Positions 19,025 through 28,815 of a stretch of 64,000 nucleotides of DNA are shown here, one piece after another. The translations under genes were made by a program, and so were the position numbers. The stretch lies in NCBI GenBank assembly GCA_944320105.1, contig CALUGA010000002.1, positions 124,001 through 188,000 of the forward strand, given 5' to 3'. How positions within the stretch are numbered: the stretch's first letter is position 1; each line of letters begins with the position of its first letter. Below the pieces are notes generated by a model. It saw only the letters and a list, made by a program, of their open reading frames with translations, searched no databases and was not told the origin of the DNA. The stretch is from an uncultured Prevotella sp. Lineage in GTDB: Bacteria > Bacteroidota > Bacteroidia > Bacteroidales > Bacteroidaceae.

Positions 19025-20245
19025 TTATATACGCTGATAACAGAGGTAATATTTTCTTATTTTTTTAGAAAGAAGTTCCACGTTAAGCAGTTCAGAGGCT
19101 TCCGATATGTCTTTTGTGGTGCCGTCTTTATATATGATTGTTATGCTGTCGTCCTCCATGTCGTACATGTCTTTCTCCACGGTGTTCATGGCAACGAAAT
19201 AGTCCGTGTCGGCATTGTCTATGCCGAGGCTTTGGGCTATGGCCATGCGTATTCCGTCGGTGTATTCTGCCGTGAAAGGCGTGGGGCTAACTTCCACCTT
19301 GAACACCCTTCGGTTTACCATGTCGTTGGCCAGTGTGGCAAGAATCTTGTCGTCGTGGTGTGTCCACACCTTGAGCGCGCTCCAGATGTCGTTGTCGTCA
19401 AGTTCTTGGTATATCTGGAGCGTTTCGGGGTGGGCTGCAAACCAATCTGCGTCTGCCTCGTGGCGCAGGAAATAGTGGAGCGCCGGGGCTGCAAACACCT
19501 CGTGGCCGCTGCGCACGAGGGCTTTGGCCCTGTTTAGCGCGCTTATGAGTACGCTTTCGTAGGCCACGGCGGTCTTGTGCAGGTAAACCTGCCAGTACAT
19601 CAGCCTGCGCGAGGTGAGGTAGTTTTCTATTGAGAAGATGCCGTTGTGCTCCACCACGAGGCTGTCGTTGTGTACGTTGAGCATCTTTATTATGCGTGCG
19701 CTGCCTATGTTGCCCTCGTTTACGCCGGTGAAGAAGCAGTCGCGCCTTAGGTAGTCGAGCCGGTCCATGTCGAGCTGGCTGCTTATAAGCTGGTGAAGGA
19801 ACTTCTTGGGATACTCGTTCTTGAAAATCTTCAGCGCCAGGTTGAGCTGCCCTCCAAGGTCGCGGTTTACCTGCTCCATCATGAGCAGCGAGATGTCCTC
19901 GTGCGAGATGCCTTTGATGAGGGTGTTTTCGAGCACGTGGCTAAACGGGCCGTGGCCTATGTCGTGCATGAGTATGGCGGCTTCCACGGCTTCGGCCTCG
20001 CTGTCGAAGATGAAGTTGCCCTTCTGCAGCAGCGTGTTTATGGCCTCGCTCATCAGGTGGAAGGCGCCTATGGAGTGCTGGAAGCGCGAGTGCCTTGCCC
20101 CGGGGTAGACCACAGAGGCAAGGCCCAGCTGGTTGATGCGCGTAAGGCGTTGCATGAGCGGGTGCTGCACGATGCTGAGCAGCAGTCCGCGCGGTATCTT
20201 TATGAACCCGAACACCGGGTCGTTTATGATTTTGTAATCGTCCAT
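19025..20245 (-). CDS. HD-domain phosphohydrolase (dNTPase/SpoIIE-like YdhJ class)
   Basis: A 406-residue metal-dependent phosphohydrolase of the HD superfamily. The N-terminal half holds the H...HD...D array: HSRFQHSIG (52-60), [18 protein letters not shown] (HD at 94-95) and further on [15 protein letters not shown] (the late Asp). It resembles the COG1078 group related to dGTP triphosphohydrolases; the true substrate is unknown. ATG 20245 ([15 protein letters not shown]) was selected because the frame continuing upstream to 20497 would be translated from array B and other non-coding repeat DNA. It is upstream of lpxD, with a 50-bp gap and a separate promoter for the latter. Confidence 0.85.
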   Translation of the reverse strand: MDDYKIINDPVFGFIKIPRGLLLSIVQHPLMQRLTRINQLGLASVVYPGARHSRFQHSIGAFHLMSEAINTLLQKGNFIFDSEAEAVEAAILMHDIGHGPFSHVLENTLIKGISHEDISLLMMEQVNRDLGGQLNLALKIFKNEYPKKFLHQLISSQLDMDRLDYLRRDCFFTGVNEGNIGSARIIKMLNVHNDSLVVEHNGIFSIENYLTSRRLMYWQVYLHKTAVAYESVLISALNRAKALVRSGHEVFAAPALHYFLRHEADADWFAAHPETLQIYQELDDNDIWSALKVWTHHDDKILATLANDMVNRRVFKVEVSPTPFTAEYTDGIRMAIAQSLGIDNADTDYFVAMNTVEKDMYDMEDDSITIIYKDGTTKDISEASELLNVELLSKKIRKYYLCYQRI

Positions 20246-20420
20246 GGGCGTGGCGGTTTTCGTTGTGCAGGCAGGGCCGGGCTGTCTTTCGTTGCGCGGC
20301 AGGGGATGCTTCACTGCCGCGTCATTGCAAAGTTGCAGAGTGTGGCTGAGGCTGTCTGCTTGGCCTGATTTTTTCCTTACATAACGGCTCTTGGCAGACC
20401 CCGGGCATTGCCTTGCTTTG

Positions 20421-20508
20421 CCAAACGGCCTGTTTCGCATTGCCGAACGGCCTGTTTCGTGCTTCCAAACGGGCGTTTTTGCAAGGCAAAACGGCATATT
20501 CTGTAAGT
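20421..20508 (+). repeat. Array B: four degenerate 22-bp units
   Basis: Units at 20421, 20443, 20465 and 20487, core AAACGGCCTGTTTCGC in unit 1. TTACATAA at 20377-20384 lies exactly 36 bp upstream, as in arrays A and D. Both neighbouring genes (HD hydrolase, pyrF) are on the minus strand, yet the array has the same plus orientation as the others. Confidence 0.82.
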
Positions 20509-20566
20509 GGTTGAGGCTCAGGCTGATGGATAAACCCCATAATGTTGTCGCATTGTTTTACAAAAT

Positions 20567-20606
20567 AAGGAATCCGCCACCGGCTTTATGCGGTGGGCGG
20601 AGTCCT
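20567..20606 (-). terminator. pyrF terminator
   Basis: On the minus strand GGACTCCGCC-ACCGC pairs with GCCGGTGGCGGA-TCC (about 15 bp with small defects), followed by TTATTTTG. It begins 28 bp after the pyrF stop. Confidence 0.75.
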
Positions 20607-20633
20607 TTTACGGGGCGTTATGCAAGGCCGGGC

Positions 20634-21455
20634 CTAAAGCTGCGCCAGCTCGCCTGCCATGGCGGCTTGCAGCTCGCGGGCCTTTTCGGCTGCTGCTGTA
20701 GCGAAGCTTTCGCCGCTGTCGGCGTAGATGATTCCACGCGACGAGTTGACGAGCAGGCCGCAGTCCTTTGTCATGCCGTAGCGGCATACTTCCTCAAGGC
20801 TTCCGCCCTGGGCGCCCACGCCCGGCACGAGCAGGTAGTGGGTGGGGGCCACGCGCCGTATGTCGGCAAACATGCTGCCTTGCGTCGCGCCTACCACGTA
20901 CATCATGTCCTTGTCTGTTCCCCAGCCTTGCGATGTCTTTATTACTTTTTCGAAAAGCCGTTCGCCGTTGCCGTCGGCCGTAAGCTGGAAATCGTGTGAG
21001 CCTTTGTTGCTCGTCAGGGCGAGCAGTATCACCCATTTGCCCTTGTAGGCGAGGAAAGGGGTAACGCTGTCTTCGCCCATGTACGGGGCTACGGTAAGCG
21101 CGTCCACGCCGTACTCTTCGAAGAATGTCCGGGCATACATCGCCGACGTGTTGCCGATGTCTCCGCGCTTGGCGTCGGCTATGATGAAGTGCTGCGGGTA
21201 GGTTGCCTTGAGGTAGGCCACGGTCTTCTCGAACGCGGCCATGCCCTTAAGCCCGGCCGACTCGTAGAAGGCGAGGTTTGGCTTGTAGGCCACGCAGAAG
21301 GGCGCAGTGGCGTCTATCACAGCCTTGTTGAATGCGAATATTGGGTCTTCGCCGCCCAGCAGGTGTTGCGGGATTTTCTTCATGTCGGTGTCGAGACCCA
21401 CGCACAAGAACGTTTTCTTGGCGAATATCTGTGCTGTCAGTTCGTGTCTGTCCAT
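20634..21455 (-). CDS. pyrF: Orotidine-5'-phosphate decarboxylase (type 2)
   Basis: Last step of de novo UMP synthesis, OMP to UMP plus CO2. The 273-residue TIM barrel has the N-terminal [13 protein letters not shown] (substrate Asp) and the catalytic cluster [15 protein letters not shown], with D94, K96 and D99. The length and the sequence [19 protein letters not shown] place it in the longer type 2 family found in Bacteroidota. It lies 22 bp downstream of prfA and is the last gene of that run, ending at the terminator 20567-20606. Confidence 0.95.
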   Translation of the reverse strand: MDRHELTAQIFAKKTFLCVGLDTDMKKIPQHLLGGEDPIFAFNKAVIDATAPFCVAYKPNLAFYESAGLKGMAAFEKTVAYLKATYPQHFIIADAKRGDIGNTSAMYARTFFEEYGVDALTVAPYMGEDSVTPFLAYKGKWVILLALTSNKGSHDFQLTADGNGERLFEKVIKTSQGWGTDKDMMYVVGATQGSMFADIRRVAPTHYLLVPGVGAQGGSLEEVCRYGMTKDCGLLVNSSRGIIYADSGESFATAAAEKARELQAAMAGELAQL

Positions 21456-21477
21456 GTCGTATGTGTTGTTGGTGCTG

Positions 21478-22599
21478 TTACAGTTCGCTTGCTTTCATCC
21501 TTTCGGCGTTCTCGGCCACGGTCAGTGCGTCAATCATGTCCTGTATGTCTCCGCCGAGGAAGCCTTGCAGGTCGTGCGTGGTGTAGCCTATGCGGTGGTC
21601 GGTGACGCGCCCTTGCGGAAAGTTGTATGTGCGTATCTTGGCGCTGCGGTCGCCGGTCGACACGAGTGTCTTGCGGCGGCTGGCTATGTCGTCGATGTAT
21701 TTCTGGTGTTCGCGGTCGTATATGAAAGTGCGCAGGCGCGACAAGGCGCGCTCCTTGTTCTTCGGTTGGTCGCGCGTCTCGGTGCATTCTATGAGAATCT
21801 CCTCGGTCTCGCCGGTGTTGGGGTTCTTCCACGGATAGCGCAGGCGCACGCCCGACTCCACCTTGTTGACGTTCTGGCCGCCGGCTCCCGAGCTGCGGAA
21901 TGTGTCCCACTTTATGTCGCCCTCGTTGATGTTCACCTCAAACTTGTCGGCCTCTGGCAGCACTGCCACGGTGGCTGCGCTGGTGTGCATGCGGCCTTGC
22001 GTCTCGGTGGCGGGCACCCGCTGCACGCGGTGTACGCCCGATTCATATTTCAGTGTGCCGTATACGCTGTCGCCGCTCACGGCGAAGTCTATTTCCTTGA
22101 AGCCGCCCACGGCACCCTCGCTGACGCTTGTCACTGAGAGCGACCACCCCTTGGAGTCGCAGAACTTCTTGTACATCTGGAACAGGTCGCCTGCAAAGAG
22201 GGCGGCCTCGTCGCCGCCTGTGCCGGCGCGTATCTCCATCTGCACGTTCTTTGCGTCCTCAGGGTCCTTGGGAACAAGCGCGAGCTTTATCTCGTCTTCT
22301 ATCTTTGGCTGAAGCGCCTCGTTGGCCGAGAGTTCCTCGCGGGCCATCTCCTTCATCTCGGGATCGCTTTCGTTGGCCAGTATGTCCTTTGCCTCGGCAA
22401 TGGAGTTGAGGCACGCCACGTACCTCTTCCTCGCGTCCATGATGTCGCCCAAGTCCTTGTATTCGCGCGTAAGTTTCACGTAGCGGTCCTGGTCGGCAAT
22501 CACGGCAGGGTCGGTGATGAGCGTTGCCACTTCCTCATATCGGCTCACAAGGCCGTCGAGCTTTTCGAGTATGCTGTTGTTGTCGGGCATAAATGTCAT
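21478..22599 (-). CDS. prfA: Peptide chain release factor 1
   Basis: Class I release factor for UAA and UAG. The 373-residue chain has the PAT tripeptide of RF1 ([15 protein letters not shown]) rather than the SPF of RF2, and the catalytic GGQ at about 240-242 ([12 protein letters not shown]). The ATG at 22599 overlaps the purM stop as ATGA; an alternative ATG lies three codons later at 22590. No programmed frameshift is present or needed, since that feature belongs to prfB. Co-transcription with purM and pyrF links translation termination and nucleotide synthesis genes. Confidence 0.96.
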   Translation of the reverse strand: MTFMPDNNSILEKLDGLVSRYEEVATLITDPAVIADQDRYVKLTREYKDLGDIMDARKRYVACLNSIAEAKDILANESDPEMKEMAREELSANEALQPKIEDEIKLALVPKDPEDAKNVQMEIRAGTGGDEAALFAGDLFQMYKKFCDSKGWSLSVTSVSEGAVGGFKEIDFAVSGDSVYGTLKYESGVHRVQRVPATETQGRMHTSAATVAVLPEADKFEVNINEGDIKWDTFRSSGAGGQNVNKVESGVRLRYPWKNPNTGETEEILIECTETRDQPKNKERALSRLRTFIYDREHQKYIDDIASRRKTLVSTGDRSAKIRTYNFPQGRVTDHRIGYTTHDLQGFLGGDIQDMIDALTVAENAERMKASEL

Positions 22600-23768
22600 T
22601 GATATTCAAATGTTCCGTATTCGCTTTTGATGGTGAGGCCCTTGCGCCCCTCCTCAATGTGGCCCACCACTTGCGCCGCTATGCCGAAGCTCTCGCTTGT
22701 CTCGATGATGCTCGGAGCAAGCTCGGGGCTTACGTATATTTCCATCCTGTGGCCCATGTTGAACACCTTGTACATCTCTTTCCAGTCGGTGTCACTTTCC
22801 TCGTGGATGATCCTGAAGAGTGGTGGCACACTGAACATGTTGTCCTTCACCACGTGGCAGTTGTCGCCAACGAAGTGGAGCACCTTGGTCTGCGCCCCGC
22901 CGGTGCAGTGAACCATGCCGTGAATCTCGTGGCGGTGGGCATCGAGGATTTTCTTTATCACCGGGGCGTAGGTGCGGGTGGGCGAGAGCACCAGCTGGCC
23001 GGCGTTTACATCGAGTCCGTCAATCTTTTGGTCGAGGTGGTAGTGGCCGCTGTACACAAGCTCCTCTGGCACGGCGTGGTCATAGCTTTCGGGGTATTTC
23101 TCTGCCAGGTACTTGGCAAACACGTCGTGGCGCGCGCTGGTGAGGCCGTTGCTTCCCATGCCGCCGTTGTAGGAATCCTCGTAAGTGGCCTTGCCAAACG
23201 AAGCCAGCCCGACGATGGCGTCGCCCGGGCGGATGTTTGCGTTGTCAATTACGTCGCTCCGCTTCATGCGGCACGTCACCGTGGTGTCCACCACAATGGT
23301 GCGCACAAGGTCGCCCACGTCGGCCGTCTCGCCGCCCGTTGCGTATATGCCGATGCCCATTTCGCGCATCTGCCTTAGCAGTTCGTCCGTTCCGTTGATG
23401 ATGGCCGAGATCACATCTCCCGGCACAAGCATCTTGTTGCGGCCGATGGTGCTCGACACGAGTATGTTGTCCACTGCCCCAACGCAGAGCAGGTCATCGG
23501 TGTTCATGATGAGGGAGTCTTGCGCTATGCCCCTCCATACGCCCAGGTCGCCTGTTTCCTTCCAGTAAGCGTAGGCGAGCGACGACTTTGTTCCGGCTCC
23601 GTCGGCATGCATTATGTTGCAATATTCAGGGTCGCCTCCCAGTATGTCGGGTATAATCTTGCAGAACGCCTGCGGGAATATGCCCTTGTCTATGTTCTTG
23701 ATGGCGTTGTGTACGTCTTCCTTGGCGGCGCTGACCCCGCGCATCATGTATCTGTTGGTGTTGTCCAT
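22596..23768 (-). CDS. purM: Phosphoribosylformylglycinamidine cyclo-ligase-type AIR synthase
   Basis: Converts FGAM to AIR with ATP in purine synthesis. The 390-residue protein has the PurM/SelD/ThiL fold: N-terminal MMRGVSAAKEDVHNAI, HADGAGTKSSLAYAYWKETG (nucleotide-binding region), DLLCVGAVDNILVSSTIGRN, TGGETADVGDLV and a C-terminal domain with GGAQTKVLHFVG. It is longer and more diverged than enterobacterial PurM (about 345 residues), as is usual for the Bacteroidales form. purC lies 2.5 kb upstream in the same transcriptional direction. Confidence 0.88.
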   Translation of the reverse strand: MDNTNRYMMRGVSAAKEDVHNAIKNIDKGIFPQAFCKIIPDILGGDPEYCNIMHADGAGTKSSLAYAYWKETGDLGVWRGIAQDSLIMNTDDLLCVGAVDNILVSSTIGRNKMLVPGDVISAIINGTDELLRQMREMGIGIYATGGETADVGDLVRTIVVDTTVTCRMKRSDVIDNANIRPGDAIVGLASFGKATYEDSYNGGMGSNGLTSARHDVFAKYLAEKYPESYDHAVPEELVYSGHYHLDQKIDGLDVNAGQLVLSPTRTYAPVIKKILDAHRHEIHGMVHCTGGAQTKVLHFVGDNCHVVKDNMFSVPPLFRIIHEESDTDWKEMYKVFNMGHRMEIYVSPELAPSIIETSESFGIAAQVVGHIEEGRKGLTIKSEYGTFEYQ

Positions 23769-23818
23769 AAGCCTTTATTGTTGAGTGTGTGGTTTGCTTT
23801 GGTGTCGTGCTTTGTGCC

Positions 23819-24568
23819 TCATTCGCCTTTTCCCGTCCAGAAATCCCAGCTCGCGAAGGCTTGTAGCAGCAGCATCTCAAGGCCGTTCTTGGTGGTTGCG
23901 CCTTGCTCGGCGCCTTTCTTCATGAATAGAGTGGTGTCGGGGTTGTATATCAAGTCGTAAAGGATGGTGTGGCTGTCCATGGCCTCGTAGGGCAGCTTGG
24001 GGCATTCCTCGGTGTTGGGGTACATCCCGCACGGTGTGCAGTTGACTATTACGTTGTACTCCTTGATTACTTCGGCGGTGACGTCTTCATACTGTATGGT
24101 GCCCGGACGTTGGTATCGGCTCACGGCCACGGTCTCCATGCCGAGCGACTTCAGTCCGTAGTCGATGGCCTTCGAGGCTCCCCCTGTGCCAAGTACGAGG
24201 GCTTTCTTGTGGTACCGGTCGAGCATAGGCTCAATGCTCTTGGTGAAGCCTATCACATCGGAGTTGTAGCCTTTGAGCGACACATTGTTGCCGTCGCGGA
24301 TTATCTTGATGACGTTCACCGCCCCGATGGCCGTTGCCTCGGGGCTTATGTAGTCGAGGAAAGGCATCACTTTCTGCTTGTAGGGGATGGTTACGTTGAG
24401 TCCGCGGAGATTCGGGTTTGAGTCGATTATCTCCGGCAGCAAGTCTATCGTAGGTATTTCGAAGTTCTCGTAAGAGGCATCTATGCTTTCGTCCTTGAAC
24501 TTTTGGTTGAAGTAGCTCTTGGAGAAAGAGTGCTCGAGCGGGAAACCAATAAGACCGTATTTATCCAT
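23819..24568 (-). CDS. aroE: Shikimate dehydrogenase
   Basis: NADPH-dependent reduction of 3-dehydroshikimate in aromatic amino acid synthesis. The 249-residue chain begins MDKYGLIGFPLEHSFSKSYFN (shikimate-binding Ser pair), then NVTIPYKQKVMPFLDYIS with the catalytic Lys, the dinucleotide-binding VLGTGGASKAIDYGLKSLG, NCTPCGMYPNTEECP and the C-terminal GLEMLLLQAFASWDFWTG. Slightly shorter than average (about 270) but complete. It is 11 bp after menG and 50 bp before purM. Confidence 0.95.
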   Translation of the reverse strand: MDKYGLIGFPLEHSFSKSYFNQKFKDESIDASYENFEIPTIDLLPEIIDSNPNLRGLNVTIPYKQKVMPFLDYISPEATAIGAVNVIKIIRDGNNVSLKGYNSDVIGFTKSIEPMLDRYHKKALVLGTGGASKAIDYGLKSLGMETVAVSRYQRPGTIQYEDVTAEVIKEYNVIVNCTPCGMYPNTEECPKLPYEAMDSHTILYDLIYNPDTTLFMKKGAEQGATTKNGLEMLLLQAFASWDFWTGKGE

Positions 24569-24579
24569 GTTGATGTTGT

Positions 24580-25314
24580 TTATTTTGTCGCGAGGTACAT
24601 AGTGCAGATGCCCGAAGTAAGCCGCTTGAATGAAGCCGACTCAAAACCGGCCGCTTTCAGTATGCCCACCATTGTCTCGCCTTGTGGGAATGCCTCTATC
24701 GTGGCGGTGAGGTAGCTGTAAGCTTTCTTGTCTTTGGATATCATCCTGCCGTATGCGGGCAGGATGGTGTGGGTGTAGAGCTTGAAGAGTTGCTTCATAG
24801 GGAAGTGCGTTGGGGCGGTCAGCTCTATTATGCAGAGCGCGCCGCCCGGCTTCAGTACCCTGCACATCTCCGTCAGCCCCTTGTCCAAGTCTTCAAAATT
24901 GCGTATGCCGAAGGCGGCCGTTACGGCGTCGAAGCTGCCGTCGGCAAACGGGAGCTGCATGCAGTCGCCTTTCACGAACGATATTATGCCGTTGAGCCCC
25001 GCTTGCTTTGCCTTCCTGCTGCCTATGGCCATCATGCCCTCGCTGATGTCGACCCCAACGAGCTTTGAGGGGTTGAGCATCTTGGCTGCAAGGATGGCGA
25101 AGTCGCCTGTGCCTGTGGCCACATCGAGGATGGTGCGCGGGCTGCGTTGCCTGAGCTGCTTTATGGCCTTGCGCCGCCACCATTTGTCAATGTCCCAGGA
25201 GAGCCTGTGGTTCAGCGTGTCATAAGAGTGGGCAATCTGGTCGAACATAAGCTCGACCTGCTTGCCCTTGCTCTCGTTGCTGCCGTATGGCTTTATTTCC
25301 TCTTGCTTGTACAT
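24580..25314 (-). CDS. menG: Demethylmenaquinone methyltransferase (UbiE/MenG family)
   Basis: SAM-dependent C-methylation of demethylmenaquinone, final step of menaquinone synthesis. The 244-residue protein has [24 protein letters not shown] motif [39 protein letters not shown] and the C-terminal [16 protein letters not shown], all typical. ATG 25314 ([11 protein letters not shown]) was chosen since the frame-extended upstream segment (to 25392) would cover the whole 40-bp gap and the end of purC. Ubiquinone is not expected in this phylum, so menG is the appropriate name. Confidence 0.93.
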   Translation of the reverse strand: MYKQEEIKPYGSNESKGKQVELMFDQIAHSYDTLNHRLSWDIDKWWRRKAIKQLRQRSPRTILDVATGTGDFAILAAKMLNPSKLVGVDISEGMMAIGSRKAKQAGLNGIISFVKGDCMQLPFADGSFDAVTAAFGIRNFEDLDKGLTEMCRVLKPGGALCIIELTAPTHFPMKQLFKLYTHTILPAYGRMISKDKKAYSYLTATIEAFPQGETMVGILKAAGFESASFKRLTSGICTMYLATK

Positions 25315-25354
25315 TGGCGTTGCCTTGGTGTTGGCTTGTGGCGTGGCGGCAGGC

Positions 25355-26302
25355 TTACCTTGTCTTGAGGTAAGCGGCCACGTTCTTCTCAATCCTGGCG
25401 GCGATGTCGCCCTCTTCGGCTGCCTTGTCGAACTTCTCGCCGGTGATGTGCTCGTACAGTTCGATGTATCTCTCGCTCACGCTCTCTGCATATTCGTCGG
25501 TGATTTCAGGCATTACCTGCCCCGGCTGGTTCATGAAGTCGTGCTCAATGAGCCACTGGCGCACAAATTCCTTGGAGAGCTGGCGCTGCGGCTCGCCGTT
25601 CTTGAACTTCTCCTCATAGCCGTCGGCATAGAAATAGCGGCTTGAGTCGGGCGTGTGGATTTCGTCGATGAGGTATATCTTGCCGTCCCTCTTTCCGAAT
25701 TCGTATTTCGTGTCAACAAGGATAAGCCCTTGCTTGGCTGCTATCTGCTGCCCCCTTGCGAAGAGCTTGCGCGTGTAGTCCTCAACCACAGCGTAGTCTT
25801 CGGCGCTCATTATGCCTTGGGCTATTATCTCTTCCTTTGAGATGTTGAGGTCGTGACCCTCGTCGGCCTTTGTCGTTGGGGTTATGATAGGCTCAGGGAA
25901 CCTTTGGTTCTCTTTCATGCCTTCGGGCAGCTTCACCCCGCATATCTCGCGGCAGCCTTTCTGGTATTCGCGCCATGCCGAGCCGGTGAGTATGGAGCGG
26001 ATGATCATCTCCACACGGAAGCCTTCGCACTTGAGTCCCACGGTCACCATTGGGTCGGGTGTGGCGAGCTTCCAGTTGGGGCAGATGTCGCTTGTGGCGT
26101 CAAGGAACTTGGCGGCGATTTGGTTTAGAACCTGGCCTTTGAACGGTATTCCCTTTGGCAGTACAACGTCGAATGCCGATATGCGGTCGGTTGCCACCAT
26201 TACCATCAAGTCGTCGTTGATGTTGTACACGTCGCGCACTTTGCCGTGGTACACGCTCTTTTGGCCTTCAAAGTTGAAATCAGTCCTTGTTAATGCTTTC
26301 AT
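25355..26302 (-). CDS. purC: Phosphoribosylaminoimidazole-succinocarboxamide synthase
   Basis: ATP-dependent condensation of CAIR with aspartate in purine synthesis. The 315-residue chain has [20 protein letters not shown] (ATP lid), [18 protein letters not shown], the aspartate/CAIR region [24 protein letters not shown] segment and [15 protein letters not shown]. The longer eukaryote-like form is usual in Bacteroidota. Its start overlaps the end of the phoH-like gene by 23 bp, so the two are translationally linked. Confidence 0.95.
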   Translation of the reverse strand: MKALTRTDFNFEGQKSVYHGKVRDVYNINDDLMVMVATDRISAFDVVLPKGIPFKGQVLNQIAAKFLDATSDICPNWKLATPDPMVTVGLKCEGFRVEMIIRSILTGSAWREYQKGCREICGVKLPEGMKENQRFPEPIITPTTKADEGHDLNISKEEIIAQGIMSAEDYAVVEDYTRKLFARGQQIAAKQGLILVDTKYEFGKRDGKIYLIDEIHTPDSSRYFYADGYEEKFKNGEPQRQLSKEFVRQWLIEHDFMNQPGQVMPEITDEYAESVSERYIELYEHITGEKFDKAAEEGDIAARIEKNVAAYLKTR

Positions 26303-27263
26303 TGTTGCTATTGTTTTTTGTTTTCCTTTCTCTGTCGTAGGCTTCGTATGCGTTCACTATGCGCGTTACGAGCTTGTGGCGCACGATGTCTTTTTTGTTG
26401 AGTCGCACCACCCCTATGCCGTCGATGCCCTCCAGAATGTTGAGCGCTTCCCTCAGTCCGCAGCTCTGTTCGCGCGGCAGGTCTACTTGCGTCAGGTCGC
26501 CTGTGATTATCATTTTCGTGTTCCAGCCCATTCGGGTAAGGAACATCCTTATCTGGGCGGGGGTGGTGTTTTGGGCCTCGTCGAGTATCACAACGGCGTC
26601 GCTTAGCGTCCTTCCCCGCATGAATGCGAGCGGCGCAATCTGTATGACGTGCTTTTCCATGAGGTCTTGCAGCCTTGCTGCGGGGATCATGTCCTCAAGG
26701 GCGTCGTACAGCGGCTGTAGGTAGGGGTCTATCTTGTCTTTCATGTCGCCGGGCAGGAAGCCGAGCTTTTCGCCTGCTTCCACAGCGGGGCGGCTGAGCA
26801 CTATTTTCTTTATGGCTTTCTCCTTGAGGGCTTTCACAGCCAGCGCGATGCTAAGGTACGTCTTGCCCGTTCCCGCCGGCCCCACGGCGAATACCATGTC
26901 GTTGTGGAAATAGGTGTCGATTAGCTTCTGTTGGTTGGCGCTTCTTGCCTTCACCGGCCTGCCGCTTACGCTGTAAACCACCACGCCTTCGGGTATCTCG
27001 TCCTGAGTCTTTTGTCCGTTTACTATGTCGAGGATGTCTTCCGCTTTCAGGGAGTTGAACTTCAGTATGTGCTTGCGCATGTTTTCTACGTTCGACTCGA
27101 ATTTGGCCATCTGCTCCTCGTCGCCCAGAACGCGTATCACGTTGTCGCGGCCCACGATCCTCAATTTGGGGAACAGGGCCTTTATCATCTGCAGGTGAAC
27201 ATTGTTCACGCCGTAGAATATTACTGGGTCGATGTCCTCAAGGACGATATGTTTCTCTATCAA
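26280..27263 (-). CDS. PhoH-like P-loop ATPase
   Basis: A 327-residue member of the PhoH family, cytosolic ATPases linked to RNA metabolism. It has an N-terminal KH-like region ([21 protein letters not shown]), the P-loop [12 protein letters not shown] (K about 134), [16 protein letters not shown], the Walker B-like [20 protein letters not shown] and a sensor [12 protein letters not shown]. This layout matches the YbeZ/PhoL branch rather than the PIN-PhoH fusions. In many bacteria the gene is next to ybeY; here the downstream partner is purC, overlapping by 23 bp. A -7 box lies at 27290-27297. Confidence 0.9.
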   Translation of the reverse strand: MIEKHIVLEDIDPVIFYGVNNVHLQMIKALFPKLRIVGRDNVIRVLGDEEQMAKFESNVENMRKHILKFNSLKAEDILDIVNGQKTQDEIPEGVVVYSVSGRPVKARSANQQKLIDTYFHNDMVFAVGPAGTGKTYLSIALAVKALKEKAIKKIVLSRPAVEAGEKLGFLPGDMKDKIDPYLQPLYDALEDMIPAARLQDLMEKHVIQIAPLAFMRGRTLSDAVVILDEAQNTTPAQIRMFLTRMGWNTKMIITGDLTQVDLPREQSCGLREALNILEGIDGIGVVRLNKKDIVRHKLVTRIVNAYEAYDRERKTKNNSNNESINKD

Positions 27264-27289
27264 TTTCGTGCTTGATTGATTTCAATCTG

Positions 27290-27297
27290 CAAAATTA
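27290..27297 (-). promoter_or_regulatory. TAnnTTTG -7 box for the phoH-purC-menG-aroE-purM-prfA-pyrF run
   Basis: CAAAATTA reads TAATTTTG on the minus strand, 26 bp before the phoH-like ATG. As the genes down to pyrF are closely spaced, it may drive a long transcript. Confidence 0.6.
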
Positions 27298-27477
27298 CAG
27301 AAAGTTTTCAATATCTTGCCACTTTTTATGTTCTTTTTCAGTGTATTGTTGACTTGTTGTTCGTTTTCGGCGTCGATGCAGCTTGGATGGATACCGGCAG
27401 TCTGCACTTATTTGCAAATATGCAACTAAAAAACGCTCTCCAACGCATGGTTTTCCGGCTGGCACCATGCCGCCCCG

Positions 27478-27565
27478 CCAAACGGCCTGTTTGAGGCTGC
27501 AATATGGCCTGTTTCGGAAGCCCGAACGGCACGTTTTGCAAGCTAAAACGGTATGTTTTGCAATG
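27478..27565 (+). repeat. Array C: four degenerate 22-bp units
   Basis: Units at 27478, 27500, 27522 and 27544, core AAACGGCCTGTTTGAGG in unit 1 and AACGGCACGTTTTGCA in unit 3. It lies in the divergent gap between the phoH-like gene and the DUF5715 gene. The upstream TTACATAA box of arrays A, B and D was not found here. Confidence 0.82.
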
Positions 27566-27774
27566 CTCTGAATGCCAGGCACATAACCGAAACGAGGATT
27601 CCGGGCATCGTTAACATAAAATAGTTAATGGCAGTTCGGGGGGCGATGGTGGGGCAGGGCGGGTGGACTGCCCGCAGGTGTTGATTTGCCCAAAACCTGC
27701 CTTTGGGGCTACTGTTTTTGCATAAGCGCAATTTCATTTTCATTCAAAGGCGGTTTCGTTTGGAATAAAAGTGT
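27566..27774. other. Gene-free stretch between array C and the DUF5715 promoter
   Basis: About 210 bp without a convincing gene. A GC-rich hairpin-forming stretch lies around 27655-27680; function unclear. Confidence 0.4.
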
Positions 27775-27782
27775 TAACTTTG
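27775..27782 (+). promoter_or_regulatory. TAnnTTTG -7 box for the DUF5715 gene
   Basis: TAACTTTG exact consensus, 28 bp upstream of the ATG at 27811. Confidence 0.65.
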
Positions 27783-27810
27783 CATCCGCGTTAATTGCGC
27801 TGCAACTCGT

Positions 27811-28605
27811 ATGAAGATAACTAAAAGCAGATATTTGCAAGGTTTCCTTGCCTCGGTGCTTGTGCTGGCTCTTGTCAGATGCGTGTTCCCGGGCATTGCG
27901 GAGCCTGTGGTAAAAGATGGCGCCACCGCTGCCGATTCCGTGGCCGACAGTACCGGCACGCCCGGGGCTTTGCCGTCGGGCGTCAGTGCTTGGGAGCCGG
28001 GACGTAATTCCCTTGCCGGTGGCGGCAAGGCAAAGCATAGGATATACAGTGTTCCGTCGTTCAAGGGAACGTTTCCCGACAACAACGACGTGCAGCTTGA
28101 GGCGGCGGTGCGCAATGGGGTGAAGCCTGTGGCCGACCGCAATGAAGCGGAGCACCGCATGGCGGAGCTTGTATATGTGGGCAGCAATCCTTATTATTAT
28201 GTCGATCCGCTGCGTAGCAGCATTCCATATCTTGTGCCAAAGGCGGCCATGCTTTTGCAGGACATTGGCCGGGCGTATTTTGACAGCCTTTACATAAAGG
28301 GCATACCGCTGCACAAGATAATCGTGACGAGTGTGCTACGCACAAAGGCCGACGTGGCCCGGCTGCGCACGAGGAACGGCAATGCCACAGAAAACAGCTG
28401 CCACCTTTATGGCACTACGTTCGATATATGCTACAACCGCTACAAGACTGTGGAAGACCCTGCCGGCCCGCCGAGGCGCCAAGTGCGCAACGACACGCTC
28501 AAGTGGGTGCTGAGCGAGGTGCTGCGCGATTTCAGGGAGAGTGGGCGTTGTTATATAAAGTACGAGGTGAAACAAGGTTGTTTCCACATGACGGTTAACA
28601 ACTGA
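27811..28605 (+). CDS. DUF5715-family exported protein (M15-peptidase-like)
   Basis: A 264-residue protein with an N-terminal membrane/signal segment (YLQGFLASVLVLALVRCVFPG), a Ser/Thr/Gly/Pro linker and a C-terminal domain of about 150 residues starting LVYVGSNPYYYVDP. Within it, KIIVTSVLRTKADVARLR, NSCHLYGTTFDICYNRY and SGRCYIKYEVKQGCFHMTV resemble the zinc-site His/Asp pattern of D,D-carboxypeptidase-like (VanY/M15) folds, as is seen in DUF5715 proteins of Bacteroidales. A cell-wall peptidase role is therefore an inference. Single-gene unit with its own promoter and a shared terminator at 28728-28775. Confidence 0.7.
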   Translation: MKITKSRYLQGFLASVLVLALVRCVFPGIAEPVVKDGATAADSVADSTGTPGALPSGVSAWEPGRNSLAGGGKAKHRIYSVPSFKGTFPDNNDVQLEAAVRNGVKPVADRNEAEHRMAELVYVGSNPYYYVDPLRSSIPYLVPKAAMLLQDIGRAYFDSLYIKGIPLHKIIVTSVLRTKADVARLRTRNGNATENSCHLYGTTFDICYNRYKTVEDPAGPPRRQVRNDTLKWVLSEVLRDFRESGRCYIKYEVKQGCFHMTVNN

Positions 28606-28727
28606 GGCTGCATCTTTGTACTTCTCACCGCACTGCTGCGGTTGGGGAAATGATGCAAAGGCTATGCGGTAAGCGTTTGGCTAAACCAAAATAGTATGCT
28701 TGCGCCGCATCGTTGTTAACGCAGGAA

Positions 28728-28775
28728 GCCTCCCTGCGCTTGTGTTGCAAATGGTGTGCAACGGCGCAAGGAGGC
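28728..28775. terminator. Bidirectional terminator between the DUF5715 and hppA genes
   Basis: GCCTCCCTGCGC (28728-28739) pairs with GCGCAAGGAGGC (28764-28775), one mismatch, with an inner GTTGCA/TGCAAC stem, between convergent genes. Confidence 0.7.
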
Positions 28776-28815
28776 ATCCTTGTTGCTGTTTGTTTGGGTT
28801 TGAATTTGGTGGTCG

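Noticed and set aside
20246..20497. N-terminal extension of the HD hydrolase to 20497
   Set aside because: It would translate the 22-bp array B and non-coding sequence; family N-terminus starts at 20245.
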